NCBI GenBank assembly: GCA_965197385.1
Contig: CBDANA010000005.1
Span: 200,739-264,738, forward strand
Direction of reading: 5' to 3'
Origin: G963667915 sp965197385
GTDB taxonomy: Bacteria; Acidobacteriota; Vicinamibacteria; Vicinamibacterales; UBA823
Length of the DNA stretch: 64,000 bases
A program made the translations under genes and the position numbers. The first letter of the stretch is position 1, and the number at the start of each line of letters is the position of its first letter. Below are positions 43,935 through 51,818 of this stretch, in pieces. The notes beneath the pieces are model-generated. The model was not told the origin of the DNA. It searched no databases and was given only the letters and a program-made list of their open reading frames with translations.

Positions 43935-45155
43935 ATGGTGACCCTGCCGATCTACATGGATAATCATGCGACGACGCGTCTCGACCCGCGCGTCCTCGAT
44001 GCCATGTTGCCGTACTTCGGCGATCGTTTTGGGAACGCGGCCAGCCGGAGCCATGCGTTCGGGCGGAAGGCCGCGGAGGCGGTGGACGTCGCGCGGTGTC
44101 AGGTGGCAGACTTGATCGGCGCGCGGCCGAGCGAGATCGTGTTCACCAGCGGTGCGACCGAGTCGAACAACTTGGCGATCAAGGGCGTCGTTGCCGCGCA
44201 CGACGGGCAGTCGGGTCATGTCGTCACGGTGGCGACCGAGCACCGTTCGGTGTTGGATCCTTGCCGCCGGGTCGAGGCGGCAGGCTGCGCGGTCACGGTG
44301 CTGTCCGTGGATCCGGACGGGAGGATCGACGTCGACGCGCTCGCGCGCGCCATCACGCCGGAGACGGTACTTGTCAGCGTCATGGCGGTGAATAACGAGA
44401 TCGGTGTGCGGCAGCCATTGGCGGAGGTCGCCGAGTTGGCCACGTCGCGAGGCGTCGTCGTGCACAGCGATGCCGCGCAAGCCATCGGCAGGGGACCGTT
44501 CGACGTCGAACGAGAGAGAATCGATCTCGCGTCGATGTCGGCCCACAAAATGCACGGACCGAAGGGTGTCGGCGCGCTCTACGTGCTGAGTCAGCCGCCC
44601 GCGCGGCTCCAGCCGATCGCCGAGGGCGGCGGACACGAGCGCGGGCTGCGGTCTGGGACGTTGAACGTTCCGGGCATCGTCGGGTTCGGGGAAGCCGCGG
44701 CGCTGGCGTCAGCCGAGATGGAGGCTGACGTGCCGCGCATCGGAGCGCTCCGGGATCGTCTGTGGCAGGGGTTGCGCGAGCGGATCGATCGCGTCGTGCT
44801 CAATGGATCGTGGGAGCACCGCGTGTCGCACAATTTGAACGTTAGCTTCGCATACGTCGACGGCGAGGCGCTGCTGACCGCGCTCGACGACGTGGCCGTG
44901 TCGTCCGGATCGGCCTGTGCGTCGGCGACCGACGAGCCGTCATATGTGATCCAGGCGCTGGGGGCGAGCCGAGATCTGGCGCGCGCGTCGGTGCGGTTCG
45001 GCCTCAGCCGCGAGACGACCGAGGCGGAAGTCGATTACGTGATCGACAAGGTGGCGCGGGTGGTGACTCGGCTCCGCGAGTTGTCGCCGCTCGCAGACGA
45101 GGCGGTGGCCAGCCGCGGCGATCCCGTGGGCGCGCGGTGGCTCGCCGAGCCGTGA
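43935..45155 (+). CDS. iscS: Cysteine desulfurase
   Basis: 406 residues. It opens IYMDNHATTRLDPRVLDAML and has the GATESNNLAIKG motif, PLP Lys in SAHKMHGPKGVGALYV near residue 204, and the active-site loop SSGSACASATDEPSYVIQAL with Cys near 329. The short loop after the Cys is typical of IscS/NifS (group I). It releases sulfur from cysteine to the scaffold encoded next. It is followed two bases later by the iscU-like gene. Confidence 0.95.
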   Translation: MVTLPIYMDNHATTRLDPRVLDAMLPYFGDRFGNAASRSHAFGRKAAEAVDVARCQVADLIGARPSEIVFTSGATESNNLAIKGVVAAHDGQSGHVVTVATEHRSVLDPCRRVEAAGCAVTVLSVDPDGRIDVDALARAITPETVLVSVMAVNNEIGVRQPLAEVAELATSRGVVVHSDAAQAIGRGPFDVERERIDLASMSAHKMHGPKGVGALYVLSQPPARLQPIAEGGGHERGLRSGTLNVPGIVGFGEAAALASAEMEADVPRIGALRDRLWQGLRERIDRVVLNGSWEHRVSHNLNVSFAYVDGEALLTALDDVAVSSGSACASATDEPSYVIQALGASRDLARASVRFGLSRETTEAEVDYVIDKVARVVTRLRELSPLADEAVASRGDPVGARWLAEP

Positions 45156-45157
45156 CC

Positions 45158-45583
45158 ATGGAACACTCAGCCCTTGTCGGTGAGCATTTCCTGAACCCGC
45201 GGCATGTCGGCACGTTGCCGGCTGACGATCCGGATGTCGGCACCGGTCGCGTCGAGGCCGCGACGCACGGCGACGTCACGCGATTACAGGTGCGGGTGGA
45301 CCGCGTGAGCGGCGTGATTCGGGAAGCCCGGTTCAAGGCGTTCGGGTGCAGCGTCGCCGTCGCGAGCGCGAGCCTTGCGACGGAGTGGGTGACCGGGCGG
45401 ACGCTGGCGTCGGCGCTCACCATCACGGCTGACGATATCGCCGCCGCCCTGAGTCTCTCGGTCGAGAAAACGTATTGCGCCGAGTTGGCCCAGAGCGCCA
45501 TCCGGGCCGCGGTCGGCGACTACGAAGCCAAGTGTGGGTCGTCGGCGGAACTGAGAACGGAGAGCCACAGATGTTTCAGGTGA
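45158..45583 (+). CDS. iscU: IscU-like Fe-S scaffold with altered cluster ligands
   Basis: 141 residues from ATG 45158. It aligns throughout with IscU (HFLNPRHVGTL, ARFKAFGCSVAVASASLATE, EKTYCAELAQSAIRAAVGDY). Two cluster Cys are present (FGC and TYC). The first, in the GAPACGD motif of E. coli, is replaced: EAATHGD has His at that place. The His before the third Cys is Tyr. A His ligand could still hold a cluster, perhaps with different stability. The 25-residue C-terminal tail has two further Cys. It overlaps iscA by 13 bp. Confidence 0.85.
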   Translation: MEHSALVGEHFLNPRHVGTLPADDPDVGTGRVEAATHGDVTRLQVRVDRVSGVIREARFKAFGCSVAVASASLATEWVTGRTLASALTITADDIAAALSLSVEKTYCAELAQSAIRAAVGDYEAKCGSSAELRTESHRCFR

Positions 45584-45897
45584 CCGAGGCCGCGGCAAAG
45601 CGGATTCGTGCGCTCATGGCTAGTCAGGGCGTCGTCGGCGGCGGGCTGCGCGTCGGCGTGAAGGCTGGCGGATGCTCGGGGATGAGCTACATCTACGATT
45701 GGGCCCCGGCGCCGCGAGAAGACGATCAAGTGTTCGAAGGCGCCGACGGCGTCAAGATCTACGTGGATCCGAAGAGCTATCCGTACCTCAAGGGCACAGT
45801 GCTCGACTGCGACGACAACATGCTCGGCCAAACGCTCGTGTTCAAGAATCCGAACGCGGCGAGTGCGTGCGGGTGCGGCTCGTCATTCAACGTCTAG
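45571..45897 (+). CDS. iscA: A-type Fe-S carrier (IscA/ErpA)
   Basis: 108 residues. The three conserved Cys are in KAGGCSGMSYIYDWA and SACGCGSSFNV. FQVTEAAAKRIRALM is the usual start. A-type carriers move clusters from the scaffold to target enzymes; NadA at the right edge and other Fe-S enzymes would be clients. The TAG stop (45895-45897) is the beginning of a degenerate palindromic repeat. Confidence 0.95.
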   Translation: MFQVTEAAAKRIRALMASQGVVGGGLRVGVKAGGCSGMSYIYDWAPAPREDDQVFEGADGVKIYVDPKSYPYLKGTVLDCDDNMLGQTLVFKNPNAASACGCGSSFNV

Positions 45898-46095
45898 GAG
45901 CCCGTCCGAGTATTTGCGTAGGCCGCGTTGCGACAGTCCGTGGGGAAGTGTCGGCGGCATTCGGCCGGCGAATGCATCCCCGCCGGCTGCGTTGCTTCTC
46001 ATTCACGTATTCCCTATATCCCGCGGCCACTGACCACCGACCGGTGGCTGTCCTACTCGTCACGCCTCGCTCGGGCGAACCGCACACTCGTCGAT
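45894..46095. repeat. Degenerate copy of the palindromic repeat family
   Basis: It begins CTAGGAGCCCGTCCGAGTAT at the iscA stop. On the minus strand it contains GGGATATAGGGAATACGTGA, GAGAAGCAACGC and GGATGCATTCGCCGGCCGAA, recognisably the core and inner arm of the family, and GACACTTCCCCACGGACTG in place of the end. The arms no longer pair well. Confidence 0.65.
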
Positions 46096-46204
46096 CGGTA
46101 AGGTATGAGGCTCACGCCTGATCGCCGCTGAGTGTCTGCGAATCATCGGACGAATCGCGTGTGCCTCGCGGCGGCTTGTGGCAAGATCAGGGGCGTAGAA
46201 GGTC

Positions 46205-47713
46205 ATGTCGATAGCGTCAACCGCAGACGAGCTCGCGCCGCGCACCGCTCGGAGGCCGATCCTGGTCGTGTCGAATCGGGAGCCGTATCTCCACACCTAT
46301 GCGGAGGACGGGTCGATTTCGTGGGCGCCGACGACTGGCGGCGTGGCGGTGGCGCTCGACGCCCTCATGCGGGAGCGCGGCGGCGTCTGGGTGGCGCATG
46401 GTGCAGGCAGTGCGGATCGCGCCGTTGTGGACGCGGACGATCGCGTGATGGTGCCGCCGGACAATCCGACCTATCCGTTGCGCCGCATCTGGCTGAGCGC
46501 GGCGGAGGAAACGCACTACTACGTGGGGTTCGCCAATGAAGGACTCTGGCCGCTGTGTCACGAGGCGCACGTCCGGCCGGTGTTCCGCGCGGTCGACTGG
46601 GCGTCCTACCAGAAGGTCAACGACCGGTTCGCCGACGTAATCGACGAGGAGCTTCCAGACGATTCCGCCCCGATCTTCATCCAGGATTATCAGTTGGCGC
46701 TCGTTGGGTCAGCGCTTCGCGCTCGGCGGCCGGGCGTGCGGACCGCGCTGTTCTGGCACATTCCGTGGCCTCACCCCGACCGACTGCGCATCTGTCCCTG
46801 GCGCCGGGAAATCCTGGCGGGCTTACTTGCCAACAACCTGCTCGCGTTTCAGCTCGATCGGGATCGCCGCAACTTCATGACCGCAGCGCGGGACGAACTC
46901 GGCGCGACCGTGATCGGCCGCTCGGCGATTCGGTATCGCGATCGGACGACCAACGTGCTCTCGGTGCCGATCGGCGTCGACTACGACCGGATCCAGGAGC
47001 TCACGACCGCGCCGACGATGGACAAGGAGATCGCCAAGCTCCGGCACGAGCTTCATATCGATACGCCCCTCATCGGAATCGGTGTGGACCGGCTCGACTA
47101 TACGAAAGGCATTCCTGAGAAGTTGGATGCATTGAGCCTGTTGCTGGCCCGACGGCCGGAGCTGCTGGAGCGGTTGACGTTCGTGCAAATCGGGGTGCCG
47201 TCGCGCTCGAAGCTCAAAAGCTATGCGGCTGTCGAAGCCGAGATCGACGCGAAGGTCGTCGAGATCAATACGAGGTTTCCCCACGGCAACCGCGGCCCGA
47301 TCCGGTATCGAAAGTCGGCGCTGAAGATTCGGCGGCTCGTGGCGCTGTACCGCATGGCCACGTTCTGCATCGTCAGTTCGCTCCACGACGGCATGAACTT
47401 GGTGGCGAAGGAGTTCGTTGCGGCGCGCGAGGATCTCGACGGTGTCCTTGTTCTCAGCGAGCTGGCCGGCGCGTCGCACGAGCTGACGGACGCCATCATC
47501 ATCAATCCGTACGACATCGATGGGTTCGCCAGTGCACTGGACTGGGCGATCGAGATGCCGCAGCAGGAGCGGTATCGACGCATGCGCGCGTTGCGTCGCG
47601 TGATTGCCGGACGCAACGTGTTCAGCTGGGCGTCCGATATTCTGGAAGGCCTCGAGGCGCTGCGGCCGGGAGCTCGCTTGAAGCCGCCCAGCTTCTCGAC
47701 GAAGACACGATAA
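46205..47713 (+). CDS. otsA: Trehalose-6-phosphate synthase (GT20)
   Basis: 502 residues. It has LVVSNREPYLH near the N-terminus, FIQDYQLALVGSALRARRPG, FWHIPWPHPDRLRICPWR, the donor-site GIGVDRLDYTKGIPEKLDAL and the late HDGMNLVAKEFVAAR with VLSELAGASHEL. It makes trehalose-6-phosphate from a nucleotide-glucose and glucose-6-phosphate in the cytoplasm. No OtsB phosphatase is nearby, and the protein has no fused phosphatase domain. The start is ATG 46205. Confidence 0.94.
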   Translation: MSIASTADELAPRTARRPILVVSNREPYLHTYAEDGSISWAPTTGGVAVALDALMRERGGVWVAHGAGSADRAVVDADDRVMVPPDNPTYPLRRIWLSAAEETHYYVGFANEGLWPLCHEAHVRPVFRAVDWASYQKVNDRFADVIDEELPDDSAPIFIQDYQLALVGSALRARRPGVRTALFWHIPWPHPDRLRICPWRREILAGLLANNLLAFQLDRDRRNFMTAARDELGATVIGRSAIRYRDRTTNVLSVPIGVDYDRIQELTTAPTMDKEIAKLRHELHIDTPLIGIGVDRLDYTKGIPEKLDALSLLLARRPELLERLTFVQIGVPSRSKLKSYAAVEAEIDAKVVEINTRFPHGNRGPIRYRKSALKIRRLVALYRMATFCIVSSLHDGMNLVAKEFVAAREDLDGVLVLSELAGASHELTDAIIINPYDIDGFASALDWAIEMPQQERYRRMRALRRVIAGRNVFSWASDILEGLEALRPGARLKPPSFSTKTR

Positions 47714-47769
47714 GACGCGCGCGTCGTTTCGCTGTCGGCGGCAGTCAAGCGCCGGCCGTGACGCCGGCT

Positions 47770-47786
47770 CTAGCAGCCCGTGGTGC
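47770..47786. repeat. Half copy of the CAGCCCGTGGTGAAAG repeat
   Basis: CTAGCAGCCCGTGGTG matches the repeat's left end and stops there. A second fragment, CTAGCAACCCGT, lies at 48324-48335 and includes the stop of the membrane-protein gene between them, so the two could be worn ends on either side of that gene. Confidence 0.55.
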
Positions 47787-47809
47787 CACTGATCGCTGGA
47801 TCGCTGTGG

Positions 47810-47815
47810 TACACT
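47810..47815 (+). promoter_or_regulatory. -10 box close to the start codon
   Basis: TACACT ends eight bases before ATG 47824, which would give an mRNA with almost no leader. No Shine-Dalgarno sequence fits in the gap. Confidence 0.45.
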
Positions 47816-47823
47816 CCCCTGCG

Positions 47824-48327
47824 ATGCACGTGCTCGATGCAGTGCGCGCCGTCAGAGACGACGTCATGCGCGGGTACTACCTCGCAGCGGTCGCAGGTCT
47901 CGTGCTGGCCGTGAGCGCGTTCTTTCCGTGGGTCCGCATCGGCGAGCGAGCCCTTGGCGGCGTACCCGGAATCGCCAGCCTGTGGATTCTCGGTCTCGGC
48001 CTGCTCGCGACAGTGCTGGCGACGCTTAGCTTGATCACGCGAAAGAACTCGCGCCATCCGCTGCTGGTCGTCGGTCTCGCGGCGTTCGGCATTCTGTTCG
48101 TGGGCTACCGGTTCCTCGAGCGGGCCGCGGCCGAGCAGGCCTGGGCGGTGACACAGGCGGCCGAGATCGTCTCGGGTCGCCCGGGAGCCGAGCCGTCCAC
48201 GCCGATGACGGGCGCCGGCACCTATCTCGGTCTGGGCGCGTCGGCCGTGCTCATCGTGTTCGGCTTGACGATCGTGGTCAGGCGAGTCGCCAATCCCTAT
48301 CCCGAGGCCGAGGACGACGACTGCTAG
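47824..48327 (+). CDS. Membrane protein of unknown function
   Basis: 167 residues with four predicted TM helices (YYLAAVAGLVLAVSAFFPWV, LWILGLGLLATVLATLSLI, PLLVVGLAAFGILFVGYRFL, LGLGASAVLIVFGLTIVV) and a soluble loop of about 35 residues before the last. No family is recognised. ATG 47866 is an alternative start. The TAG stop (48325-48327) is followed by a repeat-like end. Confidence 0.75.
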   Translation: MHVLDAVRAVRDDVMRGYYLAAVAGLVLAVSAFFPWVRIGERALGGVPGIASLWILGLGLLATVLATLSLITRKNSRHPLLVVGLAAFGILFVGYRFLERAAAEQAWAVTQAAEIVSGRPGAEPSTPMTGAGTYLGLGASAVLIVFGLTIVVRRVANPYPEAEDDDC

Positions 48328-48369
48328 CAACCCGTCGCGTCGTCTGCCACCAGGCTCGTCCGGATGCCG

Positions 48370-49197
48370 ATGAAAATCGCCGTTGCACACAGCCCCGACT
48401 CCGATGACGCGTTCATGTTCTATGGCTTGGCCTGCGGCGCCATCGCGACCGACGGGCTCGAAGTCGAACAGGTGCTAGCCGACATCGAGACGCTGAATCG
48501 CGCCGCGTTCGAGGGGCGCTACGAGGTCACCGCCGTGTCGTTCCACGCGTACGCGAAGCTGGCGGACCGGTACGCGCTGCTACCGCACGGCGCCAGCATG
48601 GGAGATCGGTACGGGCCGATCGTCGTGACCCGCCAGGATGGCCCGACGGCCGTCAAGGGGGCGCGGGTGGCCATTCCTGGCACCTTGACGACCGCGTATC
48701 TGGTCCTGCAGCTCTTCGAGCCGGATTTCGATCACACCGTCGTACCGTTCGACAAGATTCAGCCGGCAGTGATCGCTGGAGACGTCGAGGCGGGCCTGCT
48801 GATTCACGAAGGGCAGCTCACCTATGCGGATGACGGCCTGCGAAAGCTGGTTGATCTGGGCGAGTGGTGGGCGGATCGCACCGGTGGATTGCCGCTCCCG
48901 CTCGGCGGCAACGTCATCCGGCGCGACCTGGGCTCCGAAGTGCTGCACCGGGTCTCGCGGATCCTGCATGACAGCATCGCGTACGCTATGGCGCACAGGA
49001 CGGAGGCGATCGAGTACGCGCAGCAATTCGGGCGTGGGCTCGACGCCGCGCGGATAGCCCAGTTCGTCGGGATGTACGTGAACGAGCTGACCCTGGATTA
49101 CGGGGATCGCGGGCGGGCCGCGGTGGTGCGGTTGTTCGATGACGCGTACGCGCAGCAGCTAATTCCGAATCGCGTTCCGATTGAGTTCGTGGGCTGA
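48370..49197 (+). CDS. mqnD: 1,4-dihydroxy-6-naphthoate synthase-like protein (MqnD)
   Basis: 275 residues. It begins MKIAVAHSPDSDDAFMFYGL, the MqnD signature, and has VTAVSFHAYAKLADRYALLP, GARVAIPGTLTTAYLVLQLF and LIHEGQLTY with the catalytic-type His. It would convert cyclic dehypoxanthinyl futalosine to 1,4-dihydroxy-6-naphthoate for menaquinone. Another in-frame start lies six bases upstream. It shares the periplasmic-binding-protein fold with MqnA, but the opening motif favours MqnD. Confidence 0.88.
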   Translation: MKIAVAHSPDSDDAFMFYGLACGAIATDGLEVEQVLADIETLNRAAFEGRYEVTAVSFHAYAKLADRYALLPHGASMGDRYGPIVVTRQDGPTAVKGARVAIPGTLTTAYLVLQLFEPDFDHTVVPFDKIQPAVIAGDVEAGLLIHEGQLTYADDGLRKLVDLGEWWADRTGGLPLPLGGNVIRRDLGSEVLHRVSRILHDSIAYAMAHRTEAIEYAQQFGRGLDAARIAQFVGMYVNELTLDYGDRGRAAVVRLFDDAYAQQLIPNRVPIEFVG

Positions 49198-49206
49198 GCA
49201 GCCCTG

Positions 49207-49698
49207 CTAGACGGGCGGCTCGAGATCGGCGAACACGAATCCGTCCCGTTCCACGATCTCACCGACCGTGACGTCGATCGCCGTCCCGAACATCGGGCCG
49301 TCGTAGGCGAATGTGTGGAATTCGCCGCGCTCGCCGCAGGGGTCCACGTCGTCGGGCAGCCGGTCCAGCAGTGCAGCATCGTAGTCGACGCCGGCGAACG
49401 CCCGATCGAGGTGACGCGGGTCGACACAGGTCAGTTTCGCACGCAGTCCTTCAGCCACGATCCTGCGTGACAGCGCGGCGGTCGGGCGCCGCCACAGCGG
49501 GAAGATGAGGTCCAGGCCAGATCCAGCAAGCCGGGTTTCCCGATACTGCCTGACGTCCTCGAGGAACAGATCGCCGAAGGTGACATGGGTGAAGCCCTCG
49601 GCGACGGCGCGGCGGACGGCCTGCGCCATACGCATTTCGTAGTCGGTGTTCGAGTACGGAAACGGGAGCGGCACCTCGATCAGCGGGAGTGCATGGGT
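49207..49698 (-). pseudogene. Diphthine-ammonia-ligase-like (DUF71) ATP pyrophosphatase, N-terminus lost
   Basis: The frame has the C-terminal two-thirds of the family: LPLIEVPLPFPYSNTDYEMR, GFTHVTFGDLFLEDVRQYRE, LWRRPTAALSRRIVAEGLRA, DPCGERGEFHTFAYDGPMF. The N-terminal PP-loop (SGGKDS-type), about 60-70 residues, is missing because an IS3-family element begins at about 49699. An internal ATG at 49674 could restart but would leave no ATP site. The N-terminal part is not found on the other side of the IS. Confidence 0.85.
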
Positions 49699-49766
49699 TC
49701 AGACCATTGTGGACCACGTGAGGCCTAGAAATAAGAGAGACTTTGCCGCCAGAGGAGGAGGTCCTC

Positions 49767-50129
49767 ATGAGCAAGGCGAAGTCAGCAGAGAAAGTGGTGC
49801 AAGACATCCGGCGGAAGACGCGGCGCCGGTTCTCAGCCGAAGAAAAGATCCAGATCGTTCTCGAGGGGCTGCGAGGCGAAGAGAGCATAGCGACGCTCTG
49901 TCGCCGCGAGGGCCTGAACCCGAATCTCTACTACCGGTGGAGCAAGGAGTTCCTCGAAGCCGGGAAGAAACGGCTGGTTGGGGATACGACCCGCGAAGCG
50001 ACGTCGAGTGAAGTCACCGACCTGCGCCAAGAGAACGGCCGGCTCAAGCAGGTCGTGGCCGAGATGGTGCTCGAGAATCGACTGTTGAAAAAAAACGTGA
50101 CGGCCTTCGACTCGGAGGTCGGTACGTGA
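49767..50129 (+). CDS. IS3-family transposase OrfA
   Basis: 120 residues from ATG 49767, preceded by AGAGGAGGAG. Helix-turn-helix RRFSAEEKIQIVLEGLRGEE and LCRREGLNPNLYYRWSKEF, then a coiled coil (TDLRQENGRLKQVVAEMVLE). Near the end is TTGAAAAAAAACGTG. A -1 slip on A-AAA-AAC enters the orfB frame, as in other IS3 elements. Confidence 0.92.
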   Translation: MSKAKSAEKVVQDIRRKTRRRFSAEEKIQIVLEGLRGEESIATLCRREGLNPNLYYRWSKEFLEAGKKRLVGDTTREATSSEVTDLRQENGRLKQVVAEMVLENRLLKKNVTAFDSEVGT

Positions 50130-51166
50130 GACGGACCGCCGCCGAGAAGTACGAGGTCATCCGGCTCGTTGAGGGCTCCGACCTGCCCGTGCGGCAGACG
50201 TTACGGGAGCTGCAGGTGAATCGGTCCACGTTCTACGTCTGGTATCACCGCTACGCCGAACGGGGGCGAGCGGGACTCCAGTCGAAGCCCTCGGCGGCGC
50301 GCCGCTACTGGAACCGGATTCCGCCACGGGTGCGGCAGCGCGTGGTGGAGGCGGCGTTGGCGGATCCCGAACGGTCGCCGCGGGAGCTGGCCTGGCAGCT
50401 GACCGACCGGGAGGGCCATTTTCTGTCGGAATCGAGCGTCTATCGCATCCTCAAGGCCTATGACCTGATTCCGAGCCCAGCCTTCATCGTGCTGTCGGCA
50501 GCGAAGTCGTTCCGGCATCCGACCCGTCGGCCGAACGAGCTCTGGCAGACCGACTTCACCTATCTGCAGGTGGTTGGCTGGGGCTGGTACTACCTGTCGA
50601 CGGTGCTGGATGATTACGCGCGCTACATCATCGCCTGGATGCTCCGGACGTCGATGCAAGCCGCCGACGTGATGGAGACGCTGGACCTGGCCCGGGCCAA
50701 GACGGGGCTCGACCGAGTCCTGGTGGTCCATCGGCCGCGGCTCTTGAGCGACAACGGGCCGTGTTACGTCTCGGGGGAGCTGGCGGAGTATCTGGAAACC
50801 CACAAGATCGCACACACGCGTGGGGCGCCGTATCATCCGATGACCCAGGGCAAGATCGAGCGGTATCACCGGTCGATGAAGAACGTGGTGAAACTCGAGA
50901 AATACTACAGCCCGTGGGAACTCGAACGGGCCATCGCGCGGTTCGTCGACGACTACAACCATCGACGGCTGCATGAGGCGCTGGACAACGTGACGCCGGC
51001 CGACGTCTATCACGGGCGACGGCCGGTGATCCTCGCGCGACGCGACAAGATCAAACGGAGGACACTGGCACAACGAAAACGGGAGAATCTACACACGCCG
51101 CGTGGAGCGGTCAACCGGCGAAAGGTCTCTCTTGTAAAACACGCTCATTGGTCCACTCTGGTCTGA
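50126..51166 (+). CDS. IS3-family transposase OrfB (DDE)
   Basis: 346 residues, GTG start overlapping orfA (GTGA). An N-terminal HTH_28/29-like part (LRELQVNRSTFYVWYHRYAE) precedes the catalytic core with WQTDFTYLQVVG, LLSDNGPCYVS and QGKIERYHRSMKNVV giving D, D and E. The tail VDDYNHRRLHEALDNVTPAD is typical. It is unrelated in detail to the IS at 3177-4467. Catalytic residues are intact. Confidence 0.92.
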   Translation: MRRTAAEKYEVIRLVEGSDLPVRQTLRELQVNRSTFYVWYHRYAERGRAGLQSKPSAARRYWNRIPPRVRQRVVEAALADPERSPRELAWQLTDREGHFLSESSVYRILKAYDLIPSPAFIVLSAAKSFRHPTRRPNELWQTDFTYLQVVGWGWYYLSTVLDDYARYIIAWMLRTSMQAADVMETLDLARAKTGLDRVLVVHRPRLLSDNGPCYVSGELAEYLETHKIAHTRGAPYHPMTQGKIERYHRSMKNVVKLEKYYSPWELERAIARFVDDYNHRRLHEALDNVTPADVYHGRRPVILARRDKIKRRTLAQRKRENLHTPRGAVNRRKVSLVKHAHWSTLV

Positions 51167-51704
51167 CGACGTACACTTCGAGGGCGTCGTTGTCACCCGC
51201 GTCCGCCACCGCGTCGGGACACTGCACGACGTGCAAGCCCAGGTTGAACGCGTTGCGGCGGAAAATGTCGCCCATATTGTGGCCGCAGACGATCACGAGC
51301 TCCAGGCCGACTTCCTCCGCGATCGCCTTCAGGCCGGCCGGGCTCATCTCACGGGACGAGCCGATGGCGAACCGGTCACCGGCGATTACGAAGGTCTGGC
51401 CGGCGTGCACGCGCGCGCGAAAGTCCGGCATGAGGTGTCTGAAGGTACCTACTTTCCAGCGCTCGTCGAGCGTCTCGAGACTCTCCGAAACGCAGTCGGC
51501 GGCTGGCGTGATCTGGTCAGTATCGATGGCGTCGAGCTTGCGCCGCTCGTCCGATCCGTCGTCGGGCGCCCAGAAGATAAGGGCCCGGCCTCTGATTGTG
51601 CTCGCACCGCGCCGTGAGACGGCTGGCGGCGCATCAGTTGGCGATGGGGCCACTTCGTGAGCGGAGGCGGATGTCTTGAGCCGGGCAGGCTGAATGGTGT
51701 GCAT
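51167..51704 (-). pseudogene. LeuD/aconitase-swivel-domain protein, C-terminus lost
   Basis: From ATG 51704 the product has an N-terminal extension of about 35 residues, then IRGRALIFWAPDDGSDERRK, DAIDTDQITPAADC and FVIAGDRFAIGSSREMSPAG, the swivel-domain signature of isopropylmalate/homoaconitate dehydratase small subunits. It ends in DNDALEVYVVRPEW, cut by the IS at 51167. The last beta strands are missing. No large subunit is nearby. The frame extends upstream to 52166 but that part is antisense to the EamA gene. Confidence 0.8.
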
Positions 51705-51803
51705 GGTCGGACGATCAACAGGCCGCGCACCGCATCCTATCATCTGGCGGACCTTCGACGGATCGGCTCTCGGCTTTCTAGGCTGCGGGGTGTGGGCTGT
51801 GGA

Positions 51804-51809
51804 TAGAAT
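51804..51809 (+). promoter_or_regulatory. -10 box just before the EamA gene
   Basis: TAGAAT ends nine bases before ATG 51819, too close for a normal leader, suggesting a leaderless mRNA. GAGAGCC-like repeat units lie just upstream at 51766. Confidence 0.45.
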
Positions 51810-51818
51810 CGGCCGGAC

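Larger units (their letters stand above)
49699..51167 (+). mobile_element. IS3-family insertion sequence
   Basis: Imperfect inverted ends TCAGACCATTGTGGACCACG and the complement of TTGGTCCACTCTGGTCTGA, with a further matched inner block AAGAGAGACTTTGCCG / AAGAGAGACCTTTCGCCG. It is about 1.47 kb and contains orfA and orfB. The orfB stop is in the right end. It lies between two truncated, unrelated genes rather than splitting one, so chromosomal DNA was lost on insertion or later. Confidence 0.85.

Noticed and set aside
45887..46087. 66-residue minus-strand ORF after iscA
   Set aside because: It is the translated degenerate repeat; similar peptides (FHHGLL, GRMQRDF) arise in every repeat copy and reflect repeat conservation, not a gene.
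50909..50918. CAGCCCGTGG inside the IS3 orfB
   Set aside because: Matches the repeat end for ten bases only and is part of conserved transposase codons (YYSPWELERA).
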